DNA of 64,000 bases from Sporolactobacillus sp. CQH2019 (GCF_028765345.1 NZ_JARAJZ010000008.1:854-64853); one strand, 5' to 3'. Positions 8,516 to 17,498 are shown, counted from the first letter of the stretch. Numbers and translations are program-made. Notes: generated by a model not told the origin, from the sequence alone.

Positions 8516-9124
8516 ATGAATGAAGATGAATTTAATAATCTTTATGCTAAATATAAGCATTATATTTTTTGGTGTGCAAGGCGTTATTACAATTTTTCCT
8601 GCAGCTGCATGACGAATGACTATGCTATTACTTTCGATGATTTGAATCAGATCGGAATGGACGTTTTGTTCGACTGTTATCGCCGTTATTTTTTCAAGGA
8701 TGACGAAAAGGGATTTGATGTCGTCTTTAAAAAGTCGCTACACCGGGTTCTTCATCGAAAGTCTATTCGATTATCCGGGCATCGTAAGATGGACCATCAC
8801 AACAATGAAATTCACCCTGACATTATTGTAAATGATGAAGGTTCAGAAAATCTATGGAATGAAATTCCGGATAATAATTTTTCTGATGATGTAGAGAAAT
8901 TGTCTCTGGATAATATAGAAATGCATAAAATCATTCATTCAATTGATAGTCAATTAGGAAACCAGAAAGAAAAGGAAATTTTTCATTTGTTAATTCAATC
9001 TATCTCACATCACGACGGCATGAAAAAATATGCTTATGTGGATTCGAAATACACGAAACAACAGGTCGATTATGTAAGTAAAAAAATTAAGGAAAATTTT
9101 AAAAATAAATTTGTTTATTCATAA
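8516..9124 (+). CDS. Sigma-70-like phage transcription factor
   Basis: A 202-residue protein. Residues 35-60 (TFDDLNQIGMDVLFDCYRRY) resemble sigma region 2, where family members have D-L-x-Q-x-G-x-x-G-L followed by an aromatic-basic helix. The last 40 residues (DSKYTKQQVDYVSKKIKENF) could be a region-4-like helix-turn-helix. Such small sigma-like proteins control late genes in several Firmicute phages. GAGGGTATTAAT precedes the ATG. Its place at the end of the early region fits late-gene activation. Sequence similarity is weak, so a general DNA-binding protein remains possible. Confidence 0.5.
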   Translation: MNEDEFNNLYAKYKHYIFWCARRYYNFSCSCMTNDYAITFDDLNQIGMDVLFDCYRRYFFKDDEKGFDVVFKKSLHRVLHRKSIRLSGHRKMDHHNNEIHPDIIVNDEGSENLWNEIPDNNFSDDVEKLSLDNIEMHKIIHSIDSQLGNQKEKEIFHLLIQSISHHDGMKKYAYVDSKYTKQQVDYVSKKIKENFKNKFVYS

Positions 9125-9199
9125 AATAAAAATCAATAGGACGGATATTGTTAACTGTTACTGTTTTTAAGCAAGAATTATTGAAGGAAGAATGAACAT

Positions 9200-9343
9200 A
9201 TGAATAATGATAATGAAAACTTAATAGAAAAACTTGAAACAGATATAAGAGAATTAAAGACAGACATTGAAAAAGATAAAAAAGATCTTAAAGAATTGAA
9301 TTATAAATGTGAACACCAGCCGGATATTAGCGGCCAATCCTAA
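9200..9343 (+). CDS. 47-residue coiled-coil protein
   Basis: ATG-start frame encoding MNNDNENLIEKLETDIREL and onward to TAA at 9341-9343, with GAAGGAAG upstream. The peptide is an almost uninterrupted Glu/Lys-rich helix with leucine/isoleucine heptads, so it should form a coiled coil. It ends before the preferred start of the next gene (9369). The function is unknown. Confidence 0.55.
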   Translation: MNNDNENLIEKLETDIRELKTDIEKDKKDLKELNYKCEHQPDISGQS

Positions 9344-9368
9344 TAGCGGGCTGCATTTTAAGGATTTG

Positions 9369-10265
9369 ATGAAGTTGAATTTTGAAGACATTTATAGAGA
9401 AATCATGAATCTGGGTATATGGAAGCTGCTCGTTAAAAAACTATGCTTTATTCGTAACATAAGCTATTCTGACGCGGAAGGCACGATGTCACCCTTTTTA
9501 TTTAAGTTAGTAACCAAATATCAGAAGAAATCATGCTGCACCCTTGATCAATTAAAAAATATTATTGTTAATAAAAACAATAGCAATCATCGAAATTTCA
9601 TCAATTATACAGTTTATAATTCATATAATTCTGCGCTGCGTGAAATAGCATTCATTGATGACCATTGTTTAAATAAACACGGTTACAATTACAAACTTCA
9701 AACCGTTAAATTCGATGAAGAATATATGACGCAGCCAGACAATCATTATTTGAATGTAGACTATGAATACGTTTCTGATTTTTGTTTTAAAACACTTCGA
9801 AAAAATACAGCTACTTTTGCCATGTTTCTGCTTCTTAACGGTGAACAGGAAACAAAGAAATTTTATGGTTATTCAACCCGTCAATTGAATCAGCGAATTA
9901 AAAATATCGGCAAGATCATGAATGAAAAAAGAAAGCATGTCGATGTCCGGGTTTTTTCCGTTCAATACAAGAAAAAACTTGAAAATTATCTGTTATTGAA
10001 GAAACTGATTCATTATCTTGAGTCTGACCCTGATTACACAGATTCCAGATTTTCGGATTTGATTATGAGTCATTTGGACAATGATTTGATTAATAACATG
10101 GCTTCCGATGCTTATACTCGTGTTCGCTATCAATTAGAAAACTTCGGGCATAACGGAAAGCCTGATTATTTATTTGTCAATTCATTATACGAAGAATATG
10201 AACATTTAAAGAAGATTTTAGCGCATGAAACAGATGAAAGTTTGTGCCTGGAGCACGTGTCATAA
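9369..10265 (+). CDS. Phage protein of unknown function, possible regulator
   Basis: A 298-residue basic, tyrosine- and asparagine-rich protein. I prefer the ATG at 9369 because AAGGA lies four to five bases upstream; an in-frame GTG at 9309 overlaps the 47-residue gene and has no ribosome binding site. The stretch EQETKKFYGYSTRQLNQRIKNI (about residues 178-199 from the ATG) could be a helix-turn-helix. It lies between the sigma-like gene and HNH, where late-control genes are common, but I do not recognise the family. Confidence 0.6.
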   Translation: MKLNFEDIYREIMNLGIWKLLVKKLCFIRNISYSDAEGTMSPFLFKLVTKYQKKSCCTLDQLKNIIVNKNNSNHRNFINYTVYNSYNSALREIAFIDDHCLNKHGYNYKLQTVKFDEEYMTQPDNHYLNVDYEYVSDFCFKTLRKNTATFAMFLLLNGEQETKKFYGYSTRQLNQRIKNIGKIMNEKRKHVDVRVFSVQYKKKLENYLLLKKLIHYLESDPDYTDSRFSDLIMSHLDNDLINNMASDAYTRVRYQLENFGHNGKPDYLFVNSLYEEYEHLKKILAHETDESLCLEHVS

Positions 10266-10644
10266 ATTAATCCCCATCGATCAGCGTTATTGTTCGAAAC
10301 ATCAAAAACCCGCTGAATTAAAGGCACAGAAGCGTAGAGGTGGGTATGAAAAAAAATATAATAAAACACGTTATGAGAAGAATCCGCTGACGGCCAACTA
10401 TCACATTGCTGCGTGGAAGAAAACCCGATTGGCTGTTTTAATCAGAGATCATTACTTATGCCAGCAATGTTTGAAGAACGGCTATGTTAAACCGGCCAAA
10501 CATGTCGATCATATCATTCCGGCTGTCGAGCGTCCGGATCTATTCTGGAATATGGATAACCTGCAAAGTTTATGTCCTGGATGTCATTCACTGAAAACCG
10601 TAGAAGAACAAAAGAAAAGGAAGCGTGAAAATAATGGAAGATAA
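10225..10644 (+). CDS. HNH endonuclease
   Basis: A 139-residue nuclease. The N-terminus carries CAWSTCHKLIP...CSKH, a small Cys/His cluster. The HNH fold is clear at residues 70-125: YLCQQCLKNG, HVDHIIPAVERPDLFWNMDN and LQSLCPGCHSLKT, giving the HxH/N/CxxC-H pattern. In HK97-type phages an HNH protein next to the terminase genes is commonly needed for packaging cuts. It overlaps the preceding gene by 41 bp. The terminase genes follow after a non-coding gap and a methylase. Confidence 0.9.
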   Translation: MKQMKVCAWSTCHKLIPIDQRYCSKHQKPAELKAQKRRGGYEKKYNKTRYEKNPLTANYHIAAWKKTRLAVLIRDHYLCQQCLKNGYVKPAKHVDHIIPAVERPDLFWNMDNLQSLCPGCHSLKTVEEQKKRKRENNGR

Positions 10645-10915
10645 AATAATGATATTCATTTATTTTACGGACGGAATATCCATTGATCGTCAGTATACAG
10701 AAGAAGAATTATCAGATCTCTATGAGCAGTTAACAACTTACGGTCTATATATTTCAGCGTATGGACAGATCCACAAAGTGGATAATATTCTGATACCTGA
10801 TGAAAATGTAAGGCTTGAAACATTAGCGGAATACTTTAAAAATAAGCCGACTAAAAAACAGCTGGTTAAAAAATTGACGGCAAGAAAAACAAGGGCAACA
10901 AAAAGCAAGGCATAA
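10634..10915 (+). CDS. Small phage protein of unknown function
   Basis: About 93 residues from ATG 10634, with a GTG nine bases upstream as an alternative. AAGGAAG lies inside the end of the HNH gene, so translation is probably coupled. The N-terminal 60 residues look like a compact alpha/beta domain, and the C-terminus is strongly basic (KKQLVKKLTARKTRATKSKA), suggesting nucleic acid binding. Confidence 0.6.
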   Translation: MEDKIMIFIYFTDGISIDRQYTEEELSDLYEQLTTYGLYISAYGQIHKVDNILIPDENVRLETLAEYFKNKPTKKQLVKKLTARKTRATKSKA

Positions 10916-11618
10916 GTTTTATATAAGCGGCAATGAAATTTTATCGGTTAATATTTGAATGATAATAAAATCAGATGATTTGTTCAAAACATGATTAAGT
11001 TTAATTGTTTAGTCAAACAGATTAGATTTAATAGATTGATGAATGTATTTACTATTGTCTGTTTATATACAGTTAAATAGGATTGTGATAAGCACATTCA
11101 TTAATCATTGTTCTTTATATGAGTTTTGTTTATTGATTTGTTTGATTGTTATTAATGAAAAGGAAGAACTGAATGATACAAATGCAAACAGCAGAATATG
11201 ATAGCAGTGAGACACATTAATATATCGTTGATAATAACAATAACTTAATTAATGTGAATGATTGTTTAATAAAGAACGTTACATTATCATATCAAAATGA
11301 AAAACAAAATGAAATTTGAAAATCTAAATTCCAAATTCTGAAAATCTGAAAATAAAATTTCTAAAATTTTAAAAATAATTTATGAACCACCTCCAATGTG
11401 ACGGTGGTTGAAATTTTGATGTTTCCGCTATAAATATAGTGAATGAAGTTTTGTTAAAAAAAATAGAAAAAGTTGCAGAAAACCTAAAAAAACAGCGATA
11501 TTTGTTTATTTTTTTACCCCCGCCTTATTTTCTATTTCTGGGGAACGTGTAGCCGGGAGGTAACTGTTGAGTTTTTTCTGTTTTCTAAGTGTTTTTTACA
11601 ATTTATGGGTGACATACA
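10916..11618. other. AT-rich non-coding region before the packaging module
   Basis: About 700 bp without a supported gene. It is very AT-rich, ends with a hairpin AACCACC-N11-GGTGGTT (11385-11409) and then the promoter-like motif at 11411-11438. The region separates early genes from packaging genes and could hold a packaging (cos or pac) site, but I see no recognisable signature of one. Confidence 0.55.
11411..11438 (+). promoter_or_regulatory. Candidate late promoter, copy A
   Basis: AAATTTTGAT followed by GTTTCCGCTATAAATATA matches 15544-15571 at 25 of 28 positions. It lies after a hairpin and before the methylase/terminase genes. The CCGCTATAWATATA part could be a -10 element of unusual type. 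Confidence 0.5.
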
Positions 11619-12353
11619 GTGTTTGAACGAAACAAAATTTATAATATGGACTGTTTACGCGGAATGCCAATGATAGATGATCATTCCGTTGATATGATTT
11701 TATCGGATTTACCCTATGGCATAACTGGCTGCCGCTGGGATACAGTTATTCCTTTTGATAAACTGTGGAGTCAGTATAATCGGCTAATTAAACCCGATGG
11801 AGCCATTGTTTTGACGGCTTCCCAACCATTTACGACCGAGCTTATTTACTCAAATAAAAGAATGTTCCGTTATACATGGGTTTGGGAAAAAGATCAGGGC
11901 GTCAATTTTTTAAATGCAAAGAAACAGCCGTTAAAAGTGCATGAGGATGTCTGTGTTTTTTATAAACATCTTCCTGTTTATAATCCGCAGATGACTGTGG
12001 GAAAGCCTTATATTAGTAGCGGAAAAGGAACCAGCGGAGAAGTCACCGGGAAAGTTCCAAAGATAAAAAAATTAAATAATGGCACGCGATACCCAAGATC
12101 TATTATCAGGTTTAACAAAGAACGAGGACTGCATCCGACACAGAAGCCGGTAAAACTGTTTGAATATTTGATAAAGACTTATACGAATCCAGGAGACTTA
12201 GTCTTGGATAGCTGTATAGGTTCAGGAACAACAGCTATAGCGGCTATCAATACAAAACGTAACTTTATTGGTTTTGAACTCGATGAACATTATTTTGATG
12301 TGGCTAATAAGCGAATTAAAGAAAGACGTGAATTAGAATGCCAGCAAGTTTAG
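11619..12353 (+). CDS. Phage DNA N4/N6 methyltransferase
   Basis: A 244-residue enzyme that should transfer a methyl group from SAM to cytosine-N4 or adenine-N6. The catalytic motif IV is DLPYG (residues 30-34), a variant of DPPY. Motif I is LDSCIGSGTTAIAA near the C-terminus, the beta-type order. HPTQKP is also typical of the family. The start is GTG with only a weak GGGTGAC upstream. It overlaps the terminase small subunit by 16 bp. Likely roles are protection of phage DNA from host restriction or marking of DNA around packaging. Confidence 0.88.
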   Translation: MFERNKIYNMDCLRGMPMIDDHSVDMILSDLPYGITGCRWDTVIPFDKLWSQYNRLIKPDGAIVLTASQPFTTELIYSNKRMFRYTWVWEKDQGVNFLNAKKQPLKVHEDVCVFYKHLPVYNPQMTVGKPYISSGKGTSGEVTGKVPKIKKLNNGTRYPRSIIRFNKERGLHPTQKPVKLFEYLIKTYTNPGDLVLDSCIGSGTTAIAAINTKRNFIGFELDEHYFDVANKRIKERRELECQQV

Positions 12354-12826
12354 GAAGCAACAATGGAGGTGGGCGAAGACTTAAGCCATTAGAACGGGTA
12401 AAAAGCCATATCGGAACTGAAGAACGGGAAGCCCGAGAAAAAGCAGAGGACGAGTTACAAAAACTGAACGATTTACCTGAAAAACCGCCTGTTTATCTTC
12501 CGATTTATGGGAAAAAACTATGGAAATTGATTGTTCCGCAGCTTAAAACGTTGAAGTCTATTAAACAGCTCGATCAGACAACGCTGGAACAAATGTGCGA
12601 ATTTTACGATTGTTGGATAAGAGCCGCTAAAGAGATTAAAAAGAATGGAATTACAACAGGAAATAGAAAAAATCCGGCTTATGCCGTTCTTTCTGATTCC
12701 GGCCAGCAAATGCGGAAATCCGCAGCCCTGATTGGGCTAACTTTTGACAGTCGTATGCGGTTAATGCTTCCGGATCATTCCGACGAAGATGAAGATCCGT
12801 TCAAGAAGATGATGGAAGATGGTTGA
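12338..12826 (+). CDS. terS: Terminase small subunit (P27 family)
   Basis: A 162-residue protein that binds phage DNA and recruits the large terminase. The Gly-rich basic start (MPASLGSNNGGGRRLKPL), YGKKLWKLIVPQLKTLKSI and NPAYAVLSDSGQQMRKSAAL are the usual P27-family landmarks. It overlaps the methylase upstream and the large subunit downstream by 8 bp, a packed operon arrangement. Confidence 0.9.
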   Translation: MPASLGSNNGGGRRLKPLERVKSHIGTEEREAREKAEDELQKLNDLPEKPPVYLPIYGKKLWKLIVPQLKTLKSIKQLDQTTLEQMCEFYDCWIRAAKEIKKNGITTGNRKNPAYAVLSDSGQQMRKSAALIGLTFDSRMRLMLPDHSDEDEDPFKKMMEDG

Positions 12827-14564
12827 CACTGCTACAGGATATGCTCAGGATGTTGTTAGCGGGGAACTTCTGGCTTGTAAAAAAATAAGACTCGCTTGCA
12901 AACGGCATTTAAACGATTTGAAAAAAGCAGAAGGTAAAAATTACCCGTTTTATTATTCGATGAAGCAAGCACAGAAAATAAATGAGTTTGTTTCCATGAT
13001 GCCGGACGTGAATACAGGGAAGATTTTAAAGCCCGCACCCTTCCAGGTGTTCATCCTGTCCATGCTTTTTGGCTGGCGGACTAGAAAAGGCGATCATGTA
13101 CGATTCAATAAAGCCTTAATTTCCATGGCGAGAACCAACAGTAAAACTGCCCTTGCTAGTTATATTTGTGTATACGAACTCCTTTTTGGTGAACCAAAAT
13201 ACAACAAACAGATTGTTATTGTTGCTAAGGCAATGAAACAGGCCAGTATTTCCTTCCGATATTCTCAGACGATTTTAAACAAGCTGAGGGCCAAGAGTTC
13301 ATTTTTAAAGAAAAAAATTGATGTTTTATCGACTGAAATTAGAGACAGCAATAACAACTGGATTAAAGCCTATGCTTCTGAAGCCAGTACACTGGACGGT
13401 ATTCATGCTTCTGTTGCGGTCGTTGATGAACTGCACGAAATGAAAGACCGAAGTGTTATTAATTCGCTTCAATCCGGAATGATCCAGAATCCGGACGCCC
13501 AATTAATCTCTATTTCAACAGCAGGGTTTCATACAAACTACCCGATGTATGAAGATTATACTCTGTTTTCTGAAATGCTTGAAAAAGATAATCCGGCACT
13601 GGATCGTATTTTATTCCTCTGTTGGGAACAGGACGATGAAAAAGAGATCAGCTATCCCGAAACCTGGATAAAAAGTAACCCGCTAATGTGTATGCCCCAA
13701 AAGAAGGAAATATTGACAGAAAGAATCGAACAGGATCGGGATATAGCCCTGAAGCAGGGCACCATTAATTCTGTCTTTGTTAAAAATATGAATATATGGA
13801 GAAGTAAAGAAGAATCCGGAAGCTACCTGAACATTGATGAGTGGAATGACACTCTGGAAACAGACTTTGATGTAACAGGCCGATCCGTTTATATTGGCGT
13901 TGACCTGTCTAAATCCAATGACAGCACGGCTTTAGCTTTTGTTTTTCCCTTTAAAAATGAAGGCAATCTCTGCTGGTATATTGACTCACATTCCTTCATC
14001 GCTACTCGCGGGGGAATTGAAGCAAGGGAAAAAACGGACGAAATTCCTTATAGGAAATTGGAAGAGCAAGGGCAGTGTTCCATAAGTCAGCTGTCTTCAG
14101 GCATTATTGATATCGACTATGTTTACGAATGGCTTGTAAATTTTATTAACGATCATCAATTGAATGTTATTTCCGTTTGCTATGATAGCTGGAATTTTAA
14201 TTCCTTTTTAGCCAAAGTCGATAAGCATCAGGACTGGGCCATGATTGCCGTTCGTCAGGGGACCTATTCTTTGAACACACCGACTCGTGAGTTCAGAGAA
14301 AAACTAATCAATAAACAGATCGTTCATTCGGATAATAAAATATTACAATCTAATTTTATGAATGCCATTGTTAAAGAAGATAATAATGGAATTAAATTAG
14401 ATAAGAGTCATAACAATAATAAAATTGACGCAGCGGACGCTGTTATGGATGCTTTTTCACGGGCCATTTATTATTTTGATTCAGACAATGAAGATGACAA
14501 TGGACTGCCTAACTGGACCAACGAACAATGGAATAATTTCTTTAATAATGAATATTCTTTTTGA
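12819..14564 (+). CDS. terL: Terminase large subunit
   Basis: A 581-residue packaging motor. The ATPase half has the Walker A-like SMARTNSKTALA (near residue 107) and Walker B VAVVDELHEM (near 203). The nuclease half starts YIGVDLSKSNDSTALAF (near 362) and ends with DAADAVMDAFSRA (near 540), the acidic metal-binding pattern of an RNase H-type nuclease. It is of the usual length and intact. It pairs with the P27-type small subunit, as in many HK97-like siphoviruses. Confidence 0.95.
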   Translation: MVDTATGYAQDVVSGELLACKKIRLACKRHLNDLKKAEGKNYPFYYSMKQAQKINEFVSMMPDVNTGKILKPAPFQVFILSMLFGWRTRKGDHVRFNKALISMARTNSKTALASYICVYELLFGEPKYNKQIVIVAKAMKQASISFRYSQTILNKLRAKSSFLKKKIDVLSTEIRDSNNNWIKAYASEASTLDGIHASVAVVDELHEMKDRSVINSLQSGMIQNPDAQLISISTAGFHTNYPMYEDYTLFSEMLEKDNPALDRILFLCWEQDDEKEISYPETWIKSNPLMCMPQKKEILTERIEQDRDIALKQGTINSVFVKNMNIWRSKEESGSYLNIDEWNDTLETDFDVTGRSVYIGVDLSKSNDSTALAFVFPFKNEGNLCWYIDSHSFIATRGGIEAREKTDEIPYRKLEEQGQCSISQLSSGIIDIDYVYEWLVNFINDHQLNVISVCYDSWNFNSFLAKVDKHQDWAMIAVRQGTYSLNTPTREFREKLINKQIVHSDNKILQSNFMNAIVKEDNNGIKLDKSHNNNKIDAADAVMDAFSRAIYYFDSDNEDDNGLPNWTNEQWNNFFNNEYSF

Positions 14565-14640
14565 ACATATCAACCTAAGATTTTTCTTAGATGCTTTTTT
14601 ATGTATATCATAAATCAACTTTCACCATAATATAAATATT

Positions 14641-14680
14641 GTACGTACGATACGTACAGTTCGTACGAATGTGTTATAAT
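14641..14680 (+). promoter_or_regulatory. Promoter and GTACG-repeat operator of the toxin-antitoxin pair
   Basis: Repeated GTACG/CGTAC words form overlapping palindromes: GTACGTAC (14641-14648), GTACG-ATA-CGTAC (14645-14657) and TTCGTACGAA (14660-14669). A perfect TATAAT -10 box follows at 14675-14680. This is the layout of an autoregulated toxin-antitoxin promoter. Confidence 0.7.
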
Positions 14681-14695
14681 AAGGAGGTGGAAGGA

Positions 14696-15148
14696 GTGGA
14701 GAAAAAAATGCCGGCAGCAATAGTTCAAAAATCAAGTGATGTCCGTGATCAATGGTCAACTTTTATTGATGCTGTTATTTATAAGTCACCAAAATTTGTT
14801 CAGAGAAATCATAAATCAAATGATATATTTCTTATGATGAATTTGCATGTTGCTAAGGATTTACTTGAAAAATACCGTTTTGAAATTAATATTGAGCACG
14901 ATAAAGAAGCACAGGAATATATTGCAACCATTGATGACATATGGATTGTTGAGTCTGGAAAGACAGAAAAAGAAGCAATTAAAAATTATTTAACGAGTTT
15001 TATTGACTGGTCAAAAGACTATTTTAATGAGTTTGATTCAAATTATCGCGCTCCAAACCTTAGACCACAACTCCCCCTTGTAATGAAAGCATTAATTATT
15101 AATGACGTTGAAAATCTTTTAAAGTATACTGATGTGCAATACCCGTGA
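14696..15148 (+). CDS. Antitoxin, Phd/YefM-like start with HicB-like C-terminal part
   Basis: A 150-residue protein from GTG 14696 (AAGGAGGTGG at 14681-14690), or 146 residues from ATG 14708 if transcription starts at the TATAAT box. The first 60 residues (MPAAIVQKSSDVRDQWSTFI) resemble the Phd/YefM antitoxin start. The middle (NIEHDKEAQEYIATIDDIWI, then TEKEAIKNYLTSF) resembles a HicB-type partial RNase H fold. It overlaps the toxin gene by 17 bp, the typical coupling of such pairs. It should bind and silence the toxin and repress the GTACG operator. Confidence 0.65.
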   Translation: MEKKMPAAIVQKSSDVRDQWSTFIDAVIYKSPKFVQRNHKSNDIFLMMNLHVAKDLLEKYRFEINIEHDKEAQEYIATIDDIWIVESGKTEKEAIKNYLTSFIDWSKDYFNEFDSNYRAPNLRPQLPLVMKALIINDVENLLKYTDVQYP

Positions 15149-15350
15149 TCACAAGAGATTTTGTGATAAGAATGGATGGAAATTATACAAGGGCGGAGAT
15201 CACTGGTTTTACAGAAAGTTAAATGAAGACGGAACGTATGATTATACAAAAATATCAAGAAGCTACAAAGAGTATGGCAAAGGAATGTGGAAAGAAATTC
15301 TAAAACATCAATTGAAAGTCAGCCAAGAATATTTTGACAAGCATAAATAA
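15132..15350 (+). CDS. HicA-like mRNA interferase toxin
   Basis: A 72-residue protein with the HicA pattern: a small dsRBD-like domain with NGWKLYKGGDHWFYRK, in which His24 would be the catalytic residue, then a strand pair and a C-terminal helix. HicA toxins cleave mRNA and stop translation. The gene overlaps the antitoxin and is followed by a strong terminator (15507-15539). It lies between terL and portal, an unusual insertion point, so it is probably a moron-type cargo gene kept for prophage stability or defence. Confidence 0.75.
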   Translation: MCNTRDHKRFCDKNGWKLYKGGDHWFYRKLNEDGTYDYTKISRSYKEYGKGMWKEILKHQLKVSQEYFDKHK

Positions 15351-15506
15351 CTATTTTTTTTAATCATAAATTATTGATCTTCCCTTTTAATAAGTATGTA
15401 AGAGAATACAGGGTAAAGGTTTTTTGATTCACCTCTTTTTTCCTTCCCTGCTTGAAAATTTGATGACATTTTCATACCTCCCTAATTTCTATCTAGGTTT
15501 CTATTA

Positions 15507-15539
15507 AGCACTGATACAAGTTACCAGTGCTCTTTTTTT
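15507..15539 (+). terminator. Rho-independent terminator after the toxin gene
   Basis: AGCACTG (15507-15513) pairs with CAGTGCT (15525-15531), followed by C and a run of seven T. It isolates the toxin-antitoxin unit from the portal gene. Confidence 0.88.
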
Positions 15540-15543
15540 ATCA

Positions 15544-15571
15544 AAATTTTGATTTTCCCGCTATATATATA
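15544..15571 (+). promoter_or_regulatory. Candidate late promoter, copy B
   Basis: Matches 11411-11438 at 25 of 28 positions. It lies immediately after the terminator at 15507-15539 and about 20 bp before the next gene start, which is a natural place to restart transcription of the head and tail genes. Confidence 0.55.
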
Positions 15572-15593
15572 CAGAGAGGATATTAATAAAAAC

Positions 15594-15785
15594 ATGAATC
15601 TGAATAAAATAAATGACTTTATTATTAATAATATTCATACAATCTTATTTATTTTGGGTTTAGGTCTATTTGTGTTTTCTATGTTCATGGTTAATAGAAT
15701 AGCAGGATTATTTACTCTATCCATTGTTTTAATCATTATTGCACTTTTACTTAACCCAAAGGATGACGGTAAGGGAGGAGGTTAA
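15594..15785 (+). CDS. Small membrane protein before the portal gene
   Basis: A 63-residue protein from ATG 15594; GAGAGGA is 13 bases upstream, a long spacing. Two hydrophobic segments (about residues 15-33 and 38-56) should span the membrane, and the tail PKDDGKGGG is short and polar. It lies just after the candidate late promoter and 7 bp before the portal gene. The function is unknown. Confidence 0.6.
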   Translation: MNLNKINDFIINNIHTILFILGLGLFVFSMFMVNRIAGLFTLSIVLIIIALLLNPKDDGKGGG

Positions 15786-15792
15786 CTGAGCC

Positions 15793-16917
15793 TTGTTTTT
15801 TAAATCAAGAAAACGAACAGAGGAGCGTAACCTGAATCTTGGCAACGGGGCTAATAACATTCAACTAGCATTGGTTAATGGTCAGCTTCAGCCGGTTCAG
15901 TCCGGCGTTAATGCTAGTGAAGCAGTTCTGAATTCAGATATTTATTCAGTCGTAAATCTGATTGCTTCGGATGTTGCTTCTGCCAACTTTAAAATCAACG
16001 TTCCGGACAGTAATCTCAGTTACCTTCTTTCCAGGCACCCTAACGATTTGTTTTCACCCTATACATTCTGGCAGACAGTCTTATGTAACCTTTGCTTAAA
16101 TGGGAACAGCTTTGTTTTAATCTGGCGTGATCCTGTGACACTACGGGCAACAAAACTTGAATTGCTTATCAATATGGAAACAAACGTCCTGATGACAGAT
16201 GACTCACAGGAATTAATTTATCAGATTAATTTTTTCGATGACCGGCCACAGATGAAGGTTTCTTCAAAAGATATGCTTCATTTTCGGCTTATGCCCACCA
16301 ATATTACCACTCAGCTGATGGTTATGGGCGTGAGTCCTTTAATGGCCCTTGCTGATGAAAATCAAATTGAAAAACAATCCAACAAGCTAACGTTAACGTC
16401 ATTGATGAAATCAGTGAATCCATCCGGAATATTAACACTTAACAAAGGGCTTCCTGGAAAATCTGAAAAAGAAAATATTCGAAGAGACTTTGAAGAAGCC
16501 AATACCGGAACCAATGCCGGCCGTCCTATGATTCTGGATCCCCTGACCTCTTATAAATCCGTTTCAATTGATCCCAATGTTTTGGAATTACTCAAAGGAA
16601 CAGACTGGACCCGGCAGCAGGTCTGCAAGGCATTCGGCGTTCCAACAGATTTACTGCAAATGGAATCGGAGCATTCGAATATTCAACAAATTTTAGTTTA
16701 TTATGCTTCATGCTTAAGCCGATATATGAATGCCCTTACTTCCGAGATTACAGACAAACTTTGTGATTTTCCTAATGAAACCGTGACGATGGATACATCC
16801 ACCATTACCGATCCTGATAATTCAGCAATTGAAAATAGAATGGCCAATCTCGTGAAGAACGGTGTTATTACTTCCGATGCGGCTTTATCCATTCTTCAGC
16901 AGAAAGGGGGATGGTAA
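15793..16917 (+). CDS. Portal protein (HK97 family)
   Basis: A 374-residue protein that forms the dodecameric portal at the capsid vertex for DNA entry and exit. Family landmarks include NSDIYSVVNLIASDVASANF near the start, FWQTVLCNLCLNGNSFV, MGVSPLMALADENQIE and TDWTRQQVCKAFGVPTDLL. The TTG start is supported by GGGAGGAGG at 15774-15783. It overlaps the protease gene by 7 bp. Confidence 0.95.
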   Translation: MFFKSRKRTEERNLNLGNGANNIQLALVNGQLQPVQSGVNASEAVLNSDIYSVVNLIASDVASANFKINVPDSNLSYLLSRHPNDLFSPYTFWQTVLCNLCLNGNSFVLIWRDPVTLRATKLELLINMETNVLMTDDSQELIYQINFFDDRPQMKVSSKDMLHFRLMPTNITTQLMVMGVSPLMALADENQIEKQSNKLTLTSLMKSVNPSGILTLNKGLPGKSEKENIRRDFEEANTGTNAGRPMILDPLTSYKSVSIDPNVLELLKGTDWTRQQVCKAFGVPTDLLQMESEHSNIQQILVYYASCLSRYMNALTSEITDKLCDFPNETVTMDTSTITDPDNSAIENRMANLVKNGVITSDAALSILQQKGGW

Positions 16918-17498
16918 GGTTGCAGGAACAAGAAAAAAGAACATTTAATCAGACGTTCGAGATACGAGCGAGTGATGATACCGGCGACCATGTGATTTCA
17001 GGATATGCGATTGTATTCAATCAGCCGAGCGAATACATGGGCTTCGTTGAAACCATTGACCCTGGAGCCTTGGAAGATGTGGATTTATCAAAAGTCTTCT
17101 GCTTGTATAATCATGATTTCTCAAACGTGTTAGCCCGAACGGATACAAAGACATTGACTTTGAGTATTGATAAACGTGGGTTGGCATTCACCTGTCAGCT
17201 TCCTGAAACCACACTCGGCAATGACGTTTTTGAGAATGTGCGGAATGGAAATGTTCAAGGCATGAGTTTTGGATTTACCGTGGAAAAAGATCAATGGAGC
17301 GAGGATTCAGAAGGCAATACAACGAGAACTATTTTAAAGTTTGATAGGATTACTGAAGTTTCCCTGACCTGTATCCCGGCTTATCCGGAAACATCGGTAG
17401 CAGCACAGAGATCCTATGAAAGATACAAGCGTTCGCAAGAAAAGGAACGCTTTTTATTATGGCTTGATTTAACAGAAAAGGAGAACAAAATGCAATGA
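16911..17498 (+). CDS. Prohead protease (HK97 family)
   Basis: A 195-residue serine protease that matures the prohead by cutting the capsid protein N-terminal delta domain. SGYAIVFNQPSEYMGF, CLYNHDFSNVLAR with the catalytic His (near 66) and GMSFGFTV with the catalytic Ser (near 118) are all present. It overlaps the portal gene by 7 bp and the capsid gene by 4 bp. Confidence 0.95.
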   Translation: MVRLQEQEKRTFNQTFEIRASDDTGDHVISGYAIVFNQPSEYMGFVETIDPGALEDVDLSKVFCLYNHDFSNVLARTDTKTLTLSIDKRGLAFTCQLPETTLGNDVFENVRNGNVQGMSFGFTVEKDQWSEDSEGNTTRTILKFDRITEVSLTCIPAYPETSVAAQRSYERYKRSQEKERFLLWLDLTEKENKMQ

